A stretch of 64,000 bases of DNA from Thermoanaerobaculum sp. (GTDB taxonomy: Bacteria > Acidobacteriota > Thermoanaerobaculia > Multivoradales > UBA5704), in contig JAJKHS010000004.1 of NCBI GenBank assembly GCA_021154885.1, forward strand, positions 87,490-151,489, read 5' to 3'. This document shows positions 32,578 through 41,410 of this stretch, piece after piece. The notes beneath the pieces are model-generated. The model saw only the letters and a program-made list of their open reading frames with translations. It was not told the DNA's origin and ran no database searches. The stretch's first letter is position 1; every line of letters starts with the position of its first letter. Made by a program: the position numbers and the translations under genes.

Positions 32578-32798
32578 TTACTCACCAACCAGGGCCAGGG
32601 CCTGTTGAATGACCCTCTCGGAGAGGTACATCCCCACTGCAAGCAGCTCCTGGGATCGTGAGTTCCGCGGCGTTGAATCTCTTTGGCAACAGCGCCAGGC
32701 ACACAGACGCTCGTGCCCTCTATCCGAAGAAGATCGATACGACCGGCGTGAGAGAGAAAGATGAGCGGGGATGCGTTGACGACAGGAGCGCTACTCAC
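32578..32798 (-). pseudogene. Internally deleted DUF3368/PIN-like toxin
   Basis: The N-terminal part is normal (APVVNASPLIFLSHAGRIDL, then VCVPGAVAKEIQRRG), overlapping the antitoxin end by 8 bases. A shift of frame then leads straight to the family C-terminus VGMYLSERVIQQALALVGE with stop at 32578-32580. Roughly 80 middle residues, including the later acidic residues, are missing, so the toxin should be inactive. Confidence 0.75.
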
Positions 32799-33042
32799 GC
32801 GAGATTTCCCGAGCCAGTTGTTCGAGATCTACGTGGAACACGTCCACCTTCTCGCGGGCGAGAGCCATCAGGAAATCCGTCCGGTCAAGACCGGCAGTCG
32901 CCGCCGCCCTCTCCTGGGAGATCACACCCTGCGAGTACCAGCGGATCGCCGCTGCCAGGCGCACCTCTTTCTGAACCTCTCTCGGGGATCGCTGCAGAGT
33001 CTCGTAAACCTCGTCGGGTAGCTCGATGGTCAGCGTGGTCAT
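32791..33042 (-). CDS. UPF0175-family antitoxin
   Basis: An 83-residue protein: MTTLTIELPDEVYETLQRSP, AAAIRWYSQGVISQERAAAT and GLDRTDFLMALAREKVDVFH, the full UPF0175 pattern with a helix-turn-helix-like middle. It normally pairs with a DUF3368 PIN-like toxin, whose remnant follows with an 8-base overlap. Confidence 0.85.
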   Translation of the reverse strand: MTTLTIELPDEVYETLQRSPREVQKEVRLAAAIRWYSQGVISQERAAATAGLDRTDFLMALAREKVDVFHVDLEQLAREISRE

Positions 33043-33124
33043 GCGTCCCTATCTTACACATTCGGAGACCGCCGCTACTGGGTGCTCGATGCGAAGTCGA
33101 ATCGGAGTTGCCGCGGCACCATGG

Positions 33125-33372
33125 CTGGCCTTCTGGGCTGCTGGCCAACCGCCACCGGGAGAAGACTCTGACCCTGTGCCGTGAGGTTCTCCCCGGTCCT
33201 CCGGCACGGCCGAAGCCGCCCAGACCGATTGGCGCGATCGACTCCAGAGTCTCACCGGTATCGATCCCCTGCGGTGTGAGGTCTGCGGTCAGAAGGCCCT
33301 GCGTCGGGTTGGTGAAGTGGCACCGGCCCAAGCTCCGAGGCTCCGCCGCGATGATCCTACCCTTCATAGCTC
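33125..33372 (+). pseudogene. C-terminal remnant of an IS91-type transposase
   Basis: First reads GLLANRHREKTLTLCREVL (family: fGfLANRhR...LcR.lL), then in a shifted frame DWRDRLQSLTGIDPLRCEVC and GQKALRRVGEV, matching the Cys-containing C-terminal end of IS91-type transposases. Both frames break elsewhere and no ends of the element are recognisable. Confidence 0.65.
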
Positions 33373-33708
33373 GATGTCAATATTTATCTGCTCAGCCGTG
33401 GCGGCAGGGAGTTGTGTATCCCACCCGGGTCCTGCAGTACAATCCTCGACGTGAAATCGCGGTTGCGGAGCCTGGGCATGCGGCAGATCAAGCGGCGGCG
33501 TTCCTCCGAGGGTGCTTCTAACGCGGCCGATTTCGACATGAACACGATATGGCCTCCCCCAGGAGTTGATCCCTGCTTGCTCTTCTTATCGGTGCACTTT
33601 CACACCACTGCCCGTCTCGACCCGACTTTGGCGAGCCTATTGCTCCGTGATCACCCATGATTAAATATTCGCGAACAGTCTGGAAAGACAAACGACCAAC
33701 ACGGGAGC
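33373..33708. other. Gene-free stretch
   Basis: No supportable gene. Low-quality open frames only; composition is more AT-rich than the surroundings toward 33660, probably containing the promoter of the gene at 33709. Confidence 0.5.
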
Positions 33709-34227
33709 ATGGTTGTGATACAGGAAATAGATTACCAGGCAGTTACGGCTTGGGGTGGTTTGCTGGCAGCAGTCGCAGCGGTCGTCGCGCTCATCTTCGA
33801 AAGCCGGCGCTGGCGTTTTTCTCTTGGTATCGATACGCTGATGAAGCTGCGGACTCAGTTTCATTCTGAGGACATGCACAAGGCTCGTTCTGCCGCTGCC
33901 AAATCGATAGGCGCAAAGACCTACTCAGACACAGCCGAGGTTTTAAACTTCTTCGAGACCGTTGGCCTGCTGACTCGGTTGGGAGCGCTCGACGAGCACA
34001 TGGTCTGGCATGCTTTCTTCTACTGGATCGACGGTTATTGTCAGGCCGCCAAAGACGACATCGAGGAGTGCAGAAGGGACGATCCCACGTCCTGGGCTGA
34101 TCTCATGTTCATTCATCGACAGGTGACGCGCATTGAGGACCGCGAACGCCGGCGCGCAGGGGCTCCGGCGAAGCGAACCCCCAACCTGGAGAGGTTCCTG
34201 GATGATGAAGCGAGACCGCATGGCTAA
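33709..34227 (+). CDS. Membrane-anchored protein, DUF4760-like
   Basis: A 172-residue protein with one N-terminal membrane segment (about residues 14-30, WGGLLAAVAAVVALIFE) followed by a cytoplasmic helical part: LGIDTLMKLRTQFHSEDMH, SDTAEVLNFFETVGLLTRLG and HMVWHAFFYWIDGYCQAAKD. The order of one TM plus a helical domain with a hydrophobic -FFETVG-L-R-G motif is typical of DUF4760 proteins, whose function is unknown. GGAGCATGGTTGTG: the ATG at 33709 follows a weak GGAG. Confidence 0.7.
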   Translation: MVVIQEIDYQAVTAWGGLLAAVAAVVALIFESRRWRFSLGIDTLMKLRTQFHSEDMHKARSAAAKSIGAKTYSDTAEVLNFFETVGLLTRLGALDEHMVWHAFFYWIDGYCQAAKDDIEECRRDDPTSWADLMFIHRQVTRIEDRERRRAGAPAKRTPNLERFLDDEARPHG

Positions 34228-34272
34228 TACCCGGCCAGCGCGGCTTCCAGGCTGCTTCAACGCGCACGAGAG

Positions 34273-34301
34273 TTGACGAGGATTATGAATCGGCGTAGGA
34301 T
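34273..34301 (+). promoter_or_regulatory. Sigma70-type promoter of a recurring form
   Basis: TTGACG at 34273-34278 and TAGGAT at 34296-34301, spacer 17 bases, sharing GAATCGGCGTAGG with the element at 30962-30990. It lies 130 bases ahead of the VOC-family gene. Confidence 0.6.
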
Positions 34302-34431
34302 ACAAGTCGAATGGGCTGAAGAGGTTGGAGGCTTACTTCTTCGTAACCGCGTGCGGAACGACAATAGTCTTGCTCACGACAATCCGGTGTTGAGCTATGA
34401 AGAGAGCAGCGCCCTGAGCAAAGGAGACGCC

Positions 34432-34860
34432 ATGGAAGGAATCGCAAATATCAGAGTCCTGTTCATCGCCGGCTTTGGTCCGATCGTCCGCGAAGCCGCG
34501 GCAAGCCGCAAGTTGTACGGTCAGATCTTGGGTATCCCTTTCAAGGAGGAAAAGGGTGGTTACCTTCATACGGAGGCTCTCAAAGGCGCAAAGAGTTTCG
34601 CCCTCTGGCCCCTCCCGGAGGCAGCTAAGTCCTGTTACGGCAAAAATTCGTGGCCGGACGACGTTCCTGTCCCGCAAGCCTGGATTGAGTTTGACGTTGA
34701 CAATGTCGAAACGGCCACGGCGGAGCTTGAATCACGAGGTTACCAAATGCTGGTCAAGAACAAAAAAGAACAGTGGGGCCAGACGGTCAGTCGTTTCATC
34801 GGGCCGGAAGGATTATTGGTAGGGATCACCTTGACCCCATCGATGCGAGACGAGAAATAG
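34432..34860 (+). CDS. VOC-family (glyoxalase-like) protein
   Basis: A 142-residue protein of the vicinal oxygen chelate fold from the ATG at 34432 (AAAGGAGACGCC upstream). Two beta-alpha-beta-beta-beta halves are visible: VREAAASRKLYGQILGIPFK in the first and AWIEFDVDNVETATAELESR in the second, ending SRFIGPEGLLVGITLTP with the typical last metal-ligand-like E in GPEG. Members include glyoxalases, dioxygenases and antibiotic-binding proteins; substrate unknown. Confidence 0.82.
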   Translation: MEGIANIRVLFIAGFGPIVREAAASRKLYGQILGIPFKEEKGGYLHTEALKGAKSFALWPLPEAAKSCYGKNSWPDDVPVPQAWIEFDVDNVETATAELESRGYQMLVKNKKEQWGQTVSRFIGPEGLLVGITLTPSMRDEK

Positions 34861-35006
34861 GCAGCGGCAAAATCCAAGTCCGTCGCGACACATTCCAGAG
34901 GCTGCTCGTAAGCGGGGAAGTTTAGCCTGTCACCCATGGCTTGCTCGACCTGAATGCGATGCAGGCAGGATCGTGAACGGCTTCCCGCGCTGCTGCTTCT
35001 TCCGCT

Positions 35007-35726
35007 TCAGTGGGCGCGCCGGCGCTTGAGGACGGCGAACATACCGATGTAGAACGCCATGCCCACGGCGGTGACGACCGGGAGCAGCCAGGCCTTCAGG
35101 GTGGCGGCGAAGAGGGCCATGCCGAGGAAGATGAGCCAGAAGAAGATCTCGCCCACGAAGGCCTGGCCCCAGCGGGGCGCACGCCCGCTCGCGGGCAGGC
35201 GTGGCCGCAACGCGGGCCAAAGGCGGGGGACGGCTGCGAGGTAGGCCCGGTACGTCTCGCCCTGGGACGCCAGGAGCTCGGCCTCTTCCTGCCCGATCAG
35301 GCGGCTGAGGTACACGACGTGGCCCACCACGAGCAGAGCCATCCCCAGGCGGCTCGCCGCCAGCCCCACTCCGACGGCGATCAGGAGGTTGGCGAAGTAG
35401 AGAGGGTTGCGGACGTAGCGGTAGGGGCCGTCCGCCACCACGCTTTCGGTCCGCAGGTTCGCGTCGTGGACCCGGTCGCTGTCGAGGTAGGCGGTCGCCC
35501 ACGTCCGCAGGAGCGCCGCGAGCCCGACGAGCAGAGCCCCGGCCCAGAAGACCCCGTGCAGGACCCGCTGCCCCGCCGCCGTGTGGAAGTCGGTGTCCCG
35601 GGTCAACAGGCGGGCGAGGGCCTCCCCGGCGTTCTGGTGATCGATGGCGTAGGCCCAGAACGAGGCCCCGAAAAGCAGGCCGAACAACCAGAAGCGATGG
35701 CGGAACTCGAAGTCGGTGGCGCGCAT
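35007..35726 (-). CDS. Isoprenylcysteine carboxyl methyltransferase-like membrane protein
   Basis: A 239-residue integral membrane protein with about five membrane segments. The diagnostic ICMT/PEMT motif GPYRYVRNPLYFANLLIAVG is near residue 100 and is followed by GQEEAELLASQGETYRAYLA, the SAM-binding C-terminal part. Bacterial homologues methylate lipids or unknown small substrates; the target is not evident. Convergent with the VOC gene. Confidence 0.85.
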   Translation of the reverse strand: MRATDFEFRHRFWLFGLLFGASFWAYAIDHQNAGEALARLLTRDTDFHTAAGQRVLHGVFWAGALLVGLAALLRTWATAYLDSDRVHDANLRTESVVADGPYRYVRNPLYFANLLIAVGVGLAASRLGMALLVVGHVVYLSRLIGQEEAELLASQGETYRAYLAAVPRLWPALRPRLPASGRAPRWGQAFVGEIFFWLIFLGMALFAATLKAWLLPVVTAVGMAFYIGMFAVLKRRRAH

Positions 35727-35771
35727 GGGAGGTGGTGGAAACAGCCTACCACACCCCTGGGAGCACCGGCG

Positions 35772-36836
35772 TCACGGCACCTTCCCGCTCCACTTGGCGA
35801 GCCCGCCCAGCTCGAAGCCGTCGTAGAACAGGGGCGTGGTGCGCGCGCAGTTGCCAGCGTAGTTGAAGCGACCGCCGCCGTCGACCATCTGAAAGTCGGT
35901 GACCTGGAGGGCCCGCAGATCGAGGGGGCCGAGCAGCCCGCTCCACCGGGCGGTGGTGAACTGGTCGCTCTGGGCGGTCAGGGCGATGGTGCCGCCGTCC
36001 GACAGCAGGATGCCGTACTTTTGCATCGCCCGCGCCACCACTCGCGCGGCGTCGTTGGGCAGGGTCTGGAGGGGATAATCGGCCCGCAGGCGGAGGCGGG
36101 AGCCGTAGGGCGGGGCCGTCGCGGGGCCGCTCGTCGAGTTGGTCGAGTGCGTGGCGGGATGGACGTACACCTTGCGCCGCATGCGGCTGTTCGGCAGGAT
36201 GAAACGGATGGCGTGGTCGATGTGGCCGGCCGCCACCTCGTCGGCGTTGAACAGCAGGGGCGCGATGGGAAAGCCGGCAGCGTCGGCGCTGCTGCAGTCG
36301 TTGCCACGGCCGGCCGTCGGATAGGTGAGGGTCATGTCCCACACCGCGAGGCAGCCGCCGTCGAACTGAGTCCCCACGATGTTCGCCCGCCACATCTCGT
36401 AGAGCCGGTTGCTGGGCCGGTGGACGACGAGCAGATGGCAGTCGCCGTCGCTGACGCACTGATAGCCGGCCTCCCCTTCGAGCGCGCCGCCGGCCGGCAG
36501 CGGCACGGGCGCGAGGTCGCAGTCGCCGGGGAAGAAGTCGGCCGTGGGGGTGAAGCTCTTGAAAGGCGTCGAGGCGTCGGCCTCCAGCACCTCGATCGAG
36601 AAGTCGATCTGCATCCGCCCGCCGCCCCAGCCACCCACGCTGGCCAGCCAGTTGATCACCGCCGTGGATTCGGGATCGACGGGCGCCGCGGAGACGTCCT
36701 GATACCAAGGGGCATCGGCGGGAAAGTACGGCCCGTGCCCCGCCGCAGGCTGGGCACCCGCCGCCGTGGCAAGGGCCAGCCCGCCGAGCCCGCAGACAAT
36801 GAGACTCAGCAACTTCGCTGATCGCGGAATAGCCAT
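35772..36836 (-). CDS. Secreted protein, unknown function
   Basis: A 354-residue exported protein: signal peptide to about residue 28 (GLALATAAGA-Q), then PWYQDVSAAPVDPESTAVIN, GRMQIDFSIEVLEAD, CHLLVVHRPSNRLYEMWRAN, GGCLAVWDMTLTYPTAGRGN and HAIRFILPNSRMRRKVYVHP. Two to three conserved Cys pairs (CDLAP ... CVSDGDC) may form disulfides. The C-terminus FYDGFELGGLAKWSGKVP is the DGFExG-x-W-S tail common on exported proteins of Acidobacteria and relatives. The YEMW/H...R/W pattern suggests a glycan-binding or hydrolytic fold, not established. Confidence 0.72.
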   Translation of the reverse strand: MAIPRSAKLLSLIVCGLGGLALATAAGAQPAAGHGPYFPADAPWYQDVSAAPVDPESTAVINWLASVGGWGGGRMQIDFSIEVLEADASTPFKSFTPTADFFPGDCDLAPVPLPAGGALEGEAGYQCVSDGDCHLLVVHRPSNRLYEMWRANIVGTQFDGGCLAVWDMTLTYPTAGRGNDCSSADAAGFPIAPLLFNADEVAAGHIDHAIRFILPNSRMRRKVYVHPATHSTNSTSGPATAPPYGSRLRLRADYPLQTLPNDAARVVARAMQKYGILLSDGGTIALTAQSDQFTTARWSGLLGPLDLRALQVTDFQMVDGGGRFNYAGNCARTTPLFYDGFELGGLAKWSGKVP

Positions 36837-36874
36837 GCGGGCATTCTACTACCGGAGCCGCCTGCTGCCGGCGC

Positions 36875-38569
36875 TCACTTCACCGTAGCCAGCGCCGGGA
36901 TCATCCAGGGGAAGACGTAGGCCTGCAGGACGACGAGGACGCCCACCAGGGAGGCGAGCGCGATGCTGTGCCAGAAGACGTAGCGCAGGATCTCGCCCTC
37001 GTTGCCCTGCTGGCCGGTGGCGACCCCTGCCACGACGATGCTCTGGGCATCGATCATCTTGCCCATGACACCGCCGCTGCTGTTGGCGCCGCAGGCCAGG
37101 ATGGGACTCAATCCCAGCCGCTCGGCGCTGATCCGCTGGAGCCCGCCGAAGAGGACGTTCGACGACGTGTCGCTGCCGGTGAGCGCCACCCCGAGCCAGC
37201 CCAGGAGCGGCGAGAAGAAGGGAAAGAGCACCCCGGTCGACGCAAAGGCGAGCCCCATCGTCGCGTCCAGACCGGCGTAGCGGCTCGTGAAACCCAGGGC
37301 CAGCATGGCGGCGATGGTCAGCAGCGACCACTTCACCCGCCAGAGCGTCCCGCCCAGGATCCTCCCCAGCTCGACGAACGAGAAACCGAGGAGGAGGCCG
37401 CTCACGATTCCGGTCAGCAGGAGGGCCGTGCCCGAGGCGGAGAGCCAGTTGAAGGTGTAGACCGCGGCTTCCGGCGTCGCTTTCCTGACCACCGGCGGCG
37501 TCCGCACCACCGCCTTGTCGAGCCCGGGGACGGGGACGTTGACGACCGAGATCCCATGGAGGAAGTTCTCGTGCCCCTCGGCGCCGCCGTTCAGGAAATC
37601 CTTGGACGCCGGGTAGCCCCAGACGAAGACGAAAACGCAGAGCAGGAGCCAGGGCACGAGGGCCTTGAACGCCGTCCTCGGAGTGTGCTCGGGCCGGACC
37701 GCCGCCTCGGCCGCGCGCTCCTCTTGCGATTCGTGCTCGAAGCTCCAGATCGTCTTCGGCTGCCAGAAGCGGAGGAGGACGAGCAGCGAAAGGATCGAGA
37801 CGATCGAGCCCGCGATGTCGACCAGCGAGGGGCCGAAATGGTTGCTGACGAAGAACTGGGTGACGCCGAAGGAGAGGCCGGCAGTGAGGCAGGCGGGCCA
37901 CACCTCGCGCATCGCCTTGCGCCCGGCCATCGCCCAGATCAGCCAGAAGGGGACGAGGACCGAGAAGAAGGGCAACTGCCGCCCGACCATGGCGGAGAGC
38001 GCCGCTTCCGGGAGGCCGGTGACCTTGGCGAGGGTGATGATCGGGGTGCCCAGCGCGCCGAAGGCGACCGGCGCGGTGTTGCCGAGGAGGGCGAGGCCCG
38101 CCGCCTGGAGCGGCCGGAAGCCGAGCCCGATGAGCATCGCGCCGCAGATGGCGACCGGCGTGCCGAAGCCGGCCCCGCCCTCAATGAAGGCGCCGAAGCT
38201 GAAGCCGATCAGGAGCAGTTGGATGCGCCGGTCGCTCGCGAGCCCCGCGATCGTGTGTTTCAGCACCTCGAAATCGCCCGACTTGACGGTGACGTCGTAG
38301 ACGAAGATCGCCCCGACGACGATCCAGCCAATGGGCAGCAGGCCGAAGGCGGCGCCATCGGCGGCGGCGGCGAGCGCCATCCTCGCCGGCATGCCATAGG
38401 CCAGGATGGCGATCGCGAGCGCCGTGGCGAGCCCCAGGAGCGCGGCCCAGTGCGCCCGCACGTGGAAGAAGGCGAGGAGCCCGAGGAGGACGACGACAGG
38501 GACGGCGGCGACGAGCGCCGACCCGAGAAGGCTGCCGCTGACGGGAGAGTACACCTGCGTCCAGGTCAT
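36875..38569 (-). CDS. lctP: L-lactate permease
   Basis: A 564-residue inner-membrane transporter from the ATG at 38569 (GGAGGATAGGGCG upstream), with about 13 membrane segments. LctP family stretches include [70 protein letters not shown] and [18 protein letters not shown]. It imports lactate or glycolate with protons. Length and order are normal; no lactate dehydrogenase gene is adjacent. Confidence 0.93.
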   Translation of the reverse strand: MTWTQVYSPVSGSLLGSALVAAVPVVVLLGLLAFFHVRAHWAALLGLATALAIAILAYGMPARMALAAAADGAAFGLLPIGWIVVGAIFVYDVTVKSGDFEVLKHTIAGLASDRRIQLLLIGFSFGAFIEGGAGFGTPVAICGAMLIGLGFRPLQAAGLALLGNTAPVAFGALGTPIITLAKVTGLPEAALSAMVGRQLPFFSVLVPFWLIWAMAGRKAMREVWPACLTAGLSFGVTQFFVSNHFGPSLVDIAGSIVSILSLLVLLRFWQPKTIWSFEHESQEERAAEAAVRPEHTPRTAFKALVPWLLLCVFVFVWGYPASKDFLNGGAEGHENFLHGISVVNVPVPGLDKAVVRTPPVVRKATPEAAVYTFNWLSASGTALLLTGIVSGLLLGFSFVELGRILGGTLWRVKWSLLTIAAMLALGFTSRYAGLDATMGLAFASTGVLFPFFSPLLGWLGVALTGSDTSSNVLFGGLQRISAERLGLSPILACGANSSGGVMGKMIDAQSIVVAGVATGQQGNEGEILRYVFWHSIALASLVGVLVVLQAYVFPWMIPALATVK

Positions 38570-38812
38570 CGCCCTATCCTCCTGTCGCCATCCAGTTCGT
38601 CGCCGAGAGGATACCCCACTTCGATCCGGCCGCTTCAATCCGACGTCGGACGAGATGAGGAGATCTCTGCTTTTCAGGGTTGCGGAAGGCCGCAGGCCAT
38701 GAAATTCTATGGCCGGGCGAGGATATGCATGTTCGCGCATGGCTCGCCCTGCTCCCCGGGACGGCTCGGGGCAGCCACGTCAACCGTCTGAGCTCTCGAA
38801 AGGAGTTCCGCC

Positions 38813-39073
38813 ATGATTCGACCGCTCCGAGCCCTGTTCTTCGCCGTCGCCCTTCTCCTGACCGGCCTGGCCGTGGAGTCGCAGGCCGCCTCGGGTTGGA
38901 CCTTTGAGGGCTGCTGGTCTCTCTTTCCCACCTGCGCAGGAGCCAGGGACGTCTACAGAGATTCGGCCGGTAACTTCTGGGAGTGCGGCGCCTGCGGCAC
39001 GACCCGGAACCCCAGCCCGAAAACCTGCAATCAGGCAGGCAACCTGAACAGCTTCGGCTACTGGTGCTCGTAG
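38813..39073 (+). CDS. Secreted Cys-rich peptide
   Basis: An 86-residue precursor: signal peptide (MIRPLRALFFAVALLLTGLA to about residue 25), mature part with six cysteines (EGCWSLFPTCAGA, WECGACGTT, KTCNQAG, YWCS). AAAGGAGTTCCGCC precedes the ATG. It is followed after 81 bases by another Cys-rich peptide gene. No partner recognised. Confidence 0.72.
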   Translation: MIRPLRALFFAVALLLTGLAVESQAASGWTFEGCWSLFPTCAGARDVYRDSAGNFWECGACGTTRNPSPKTCNQAGNLNSFGYWCS

Positions 39074-39154
39074 CCGCCGGCCAACACCCTTGAACAGGAG
39101 GCGTTCCCACGCCGCAGGGACGCCGTTCTTAACGCCGACTCCAGGAGGTCCGTC

Positions 39155-39328
39155 ATGCGCAAGAAGCTCATCGCCCTCGCCTTCACTCTCGGGGCCGCCG
39201 CAGCCGCCCTGGGCCTGTTCACGCCGAAGCCCTCCGAAGCCGCGAAATGCAACGGATTCCTCGTCTGCTGCTCGCCGACAGGCCCTTGCTATTGTTGCTC
39301 GCACCCCTGCCCGATCCAGTGTCCGTAG
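39155..39328 (+). CDS. Secreted Cys-rich peptide (57 residues)
   Basis: A 57-residue precursor: signal peptide MRKKLIALAFTLGAAAAALG to about residue 31 (KPSEA-A), and a 27-residue mature core with eight cysteines (KCNGFLVCCSPTGPCYCCSH, then PCPIQCP). CCAGGAGG lies 9 bases before the ATG. It is too short for ordinary gene callers with a 60-residue limit. Function unknown; a compact disulfide-bonded peptide is likely. Confidence 0.72.
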   Translation: MRKKLIALAFTLGAAAAALGLFTPKPSEAAKCNGFLVCCSPTGPCYCCSHPCPIQCP

Positions 39329-39384
39329 TGATAGGCTGCGCTCCCTCTACCACTACCGACCCCTGAGGTCAGAGGAGCGTGCCC

Positions 39385-39582
39385 ATGGCGAGACGAGGCG
39401 GATTCAGGCCGCAGGCGCCGAAGAAGGTGACTCTCATCATCGCGGTCATCCTCTGGCTGATCGGCACCCTGGCTGGGCTGGGGGTGCTTCACCTGCCCAG
39501 CGGCACGGGCAACCTCGGGTTCTGGTCGCTGGTGGCCGCCGGGCTGCTGCTGATCCTCGGCTCGCTGCTCGACGGCATCTGA
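39385..39582 (+). CDS. Small two-helix membrane protein
   Basis: A 65-residue protein with a basic N-terminus (ARRGGFRPQAPKK) and two hydrophobic segments (residues 17-37, TLIIAVILWLIGTLAGLGVL; 46-62, LGFWSLVAAGLLLILGS). AGGAG lies 7 bases before the ATG. No family recognised. Convergent with the lipoprotein gene, 3 bases apart. Confidence 0.65.
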   Translation: MARRGGFRPQAPKKVTLIIAVILWLIGTLAGLGVLHLPSGTGNLGFWSLVAAGLLLILGSLLDGI

Positions 39583-39585
39583 AGC

Positions 39586-40395
39586 TCAGCGGCCCCGCTG
39601 GCCGCCAGCGCTGGAGACGACCGTAATCTGGTCGGCAAGCAGCCGCCCGCCATGGTCGCGGCGCACGTGGACCTCCACGACGTCCCCCTGCTCGAGGTTC
39701 TCGGGCCGGTAGCTGCGACCCTGGTACTCGACGGCCGTCTGCGCATCGTAGTGAACGACGACCACGTCGGACTGTCCGGCCGAAGAATCGCGGGGATCGT
39801 CGCCTGACGGCTCGATCTCCAGAGAACGGTCGCGGGAGTCGACGCGGCGGACCGTGCCGCGCAGGTCCGTCATGCTCCGGTCGTTCCGGTCGGCCCGATC
39901 GTCTCGGTCAGCCCGGTCGTCCGGGTCCCTCCGGTCACCCCGATAGCCGGAATCATCCCGGGCACCGCCGCCAGCGCTGACGTCATAGAGGACCTGGATG
40001 TCCTCGGCGACCAGGCGGTCGTCTCCCGTCCGGGCGACGGTGGCCTGGATGCGGTCTCCGCGTTCCAGGTCCTCCGGCCGGTAGGCGCGCCCCTGATACT
40101 CCACGTTCGTGTTGTCGTCGTAGAAGAGAGCGACCTCGTCGCCGCCGTTGCGCCGGTAGTCACCCCGCCGGTCGTAGCGGTCGCCGGCGTCGCCGCGGGC
40201 CAGGACGATGACGTGGTCACGGCGCCCCACCCGCACCACCGTGCCCTGGATGTCGCCGGAGCGGTTGTCGTAGCCGTCCCTGGGACCGGGATAGCCGGGG
40301 CGGTCGGGGTAGCCGTCGTACTCCGGACCACAGCCGGCGACGAGGGCAGCGGTGGCGAATGCGATCAGGACGCTGGTCAAGCGGAAAATTCTCAT
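39586..40395 (-). CDS. Lipoprotein with two DUF5666-like domains
   Basis: A 269-residue exported lipoprotein: signal with lipobox VAGC at residues 19-22, then a disordered Tyr/Asp/Gly linker and two related beta-barrel (OB-like) modules, each with G-T-V-RRV ... R...I(L/E) ... DDNTNVEYQGRAYRPEDLER in module 1 and AQTAVEYQGRSYRPENLEQG in module 2. The VEYQGR-YRPE-LE-GD pattern fits DUF5666-type domains. The linker between the modules is Asp/Arg-rich (DRADRDDRADRNDR). Function unknown, envelope-associated. Confidence 0.78.
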   Translation of the reverse strand: MRIFRLTSVLIAFATAALVAGCGPEYDGYPDRPGYPGPRDGYDNRSGDIQGTVVRVGRRDHVIVLARGDAGDRYDRRGDYRRNGGDEVALFYDDNTNVEYQGRAYRPEDLERGDRIQATVARTGDDRLVAEDIQVLYDVSAGGGARDDSGYRGDRRDPDDRADRDDRADRNDRSMTDLRGTVRRVDSRDRSLEIEPSGDDPRDSSAGQSDVVVVHYDAQTAVEYQGRSYRPENLEQGDVVEVHVRRDHGGRLLADQITVVSSAGGQRGR

Positions 40396-40581
40396 CTGTT
40401 ACCTCCTGGAGGCGCAGTCTTTCCCCCTCCACTGCATTGAAAGTGTGCAGGACCCGTGCCCGGAGCCCACCCCAGCAACTTGCGCTGCTCCACTACGACC
40501 ACGAAGTCAACTGCTCGCTGGCGGGATGGGTCGGAACCGGCGACTGACCGAGCGGACACGGCGTACGCAGAAGTAGACGGG

Positions 40582-41012
40582 CTACGCTTCAGACCTGCGT
40601 GACCAATCCTTCAGCCGGAGCAGTTTGCCCAGCCTCCGAGCCTTCCGCGCGTAGTGATAGTCCGCGGTCAGGAGGATGTAGTCATACTCCAAGGCGACCG
40701 CATGATAGAAAGTGTCAAACAGGTGGTGGTTCAGCTCCTTGGCCAGACGGCACGCCCGCTTCAAAGGGCCCACATCCTTCACCACCGGGAACTCCATCAG
40801 ATCGAACAGCTCGATGCTCTCTTCCGCGACCTCGGGCCGGAGGCGGGTCAGGACGGCTGCCACCTCGCCAGCCAGTGAGGGGGCTGGAGAACCCTTGCCT
40901 CGCCGAGTTGGATCGCCGCCAGCACCGCCAGCGCCTCCTCCTTGTTCTCTTCCGCCGCCGAGTCCGGCAGAGCCCATTTGACGACGACGCTGGCGTCGAC
41001 GACCAGGTTCAC
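40582..41012 (-). pseudogene. Frameshifted PIN-domain toxin
   Basis: Starts at a GTG overlapping the antitoxin stop (GTGA), reading NLVVDASVVVKWALPDSAAE (PIN active-site start). One base is missing near 40868; the rest continues in another frame: GEVAAVLTRLRPEVAEESIE, LNHHLFDTFYHAVALEYDYI and LLTADYHYARKARRLG, which carry the remaining acidic residues. Functional loss is likely unless the shift is suppressed or is a sequencing error. Confidence 0.8.
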
Positions 41013-41242
41013 GGCCTGCCCGCCTGCCGTGCCTGCCGGATCTCTTCGTCGGATACGGGCCGTTGTCCCTGCCGAAGCCTCAGCAATGCCTCGATCGCTG
41101 CAGCACGGGTCTGCTCGCGCTTGCGCTCCTCGATGGCCTGCTTCATCAGGCGGGTAATCACGGCACTCTTGTTCTCGTGGGCAAAAGTTTCCTGGAACTC
41201 CCTCTTGACCTCCTCCGGAACGCTGAAATTGAGTGTCGCCAT
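41009..41242 (-). CDS. Antitoxin of the PIN pair
   Basis: A 77-residue protein starting MATLNFSVPEEVKREFQETF, a ribbon-helix-helix N-terminus (SVPEEV ... NKSAVITRLMKQAIEERK), with a charged C-terminus (RPVSDEEIRQARQAGRP). AAGGGAGGTCTC lies ahead of the ATG. Its stop overlaps the start of the broken PIN toxin. Confidence 0.8.
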   Translation of the reverse strand: MATLNFSVPEEVKREFQETFAHENKSAVITRLMKQAIEERKREQTRAAAIEALLRLRQGQRPVSDEEIRQARQAGRP

Positions 41243-41410
41243 GAGACCTCCCTTGGTGAAATCTTCAACAACCATCCTACCAGATCTCTCGGCCTTCCAG
41301 GTAGCCCTGTAGATATCTGCCCTGGCGAGTACCGGCCGCCATCGCGTTCCCATTCCCGATCTCGTCATCGCGGTGGCCCGGATTCCGCAGCGTAGCGAAA
41401 GGAGCTCGCC

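Noticed and set aside
33412..33660. A small gene of 82 codons
   Set aside because: No ribosome binding site, no motif, and it overlaps likely promoter DNA of the next gene.
35010..36821. A 603-codon plus-strand frame over the methyltransferase and secreted-protein genes
   Set aside because: It crosses two well-supported minus-strand genes and the gap between them and encodes no recognisable motif.
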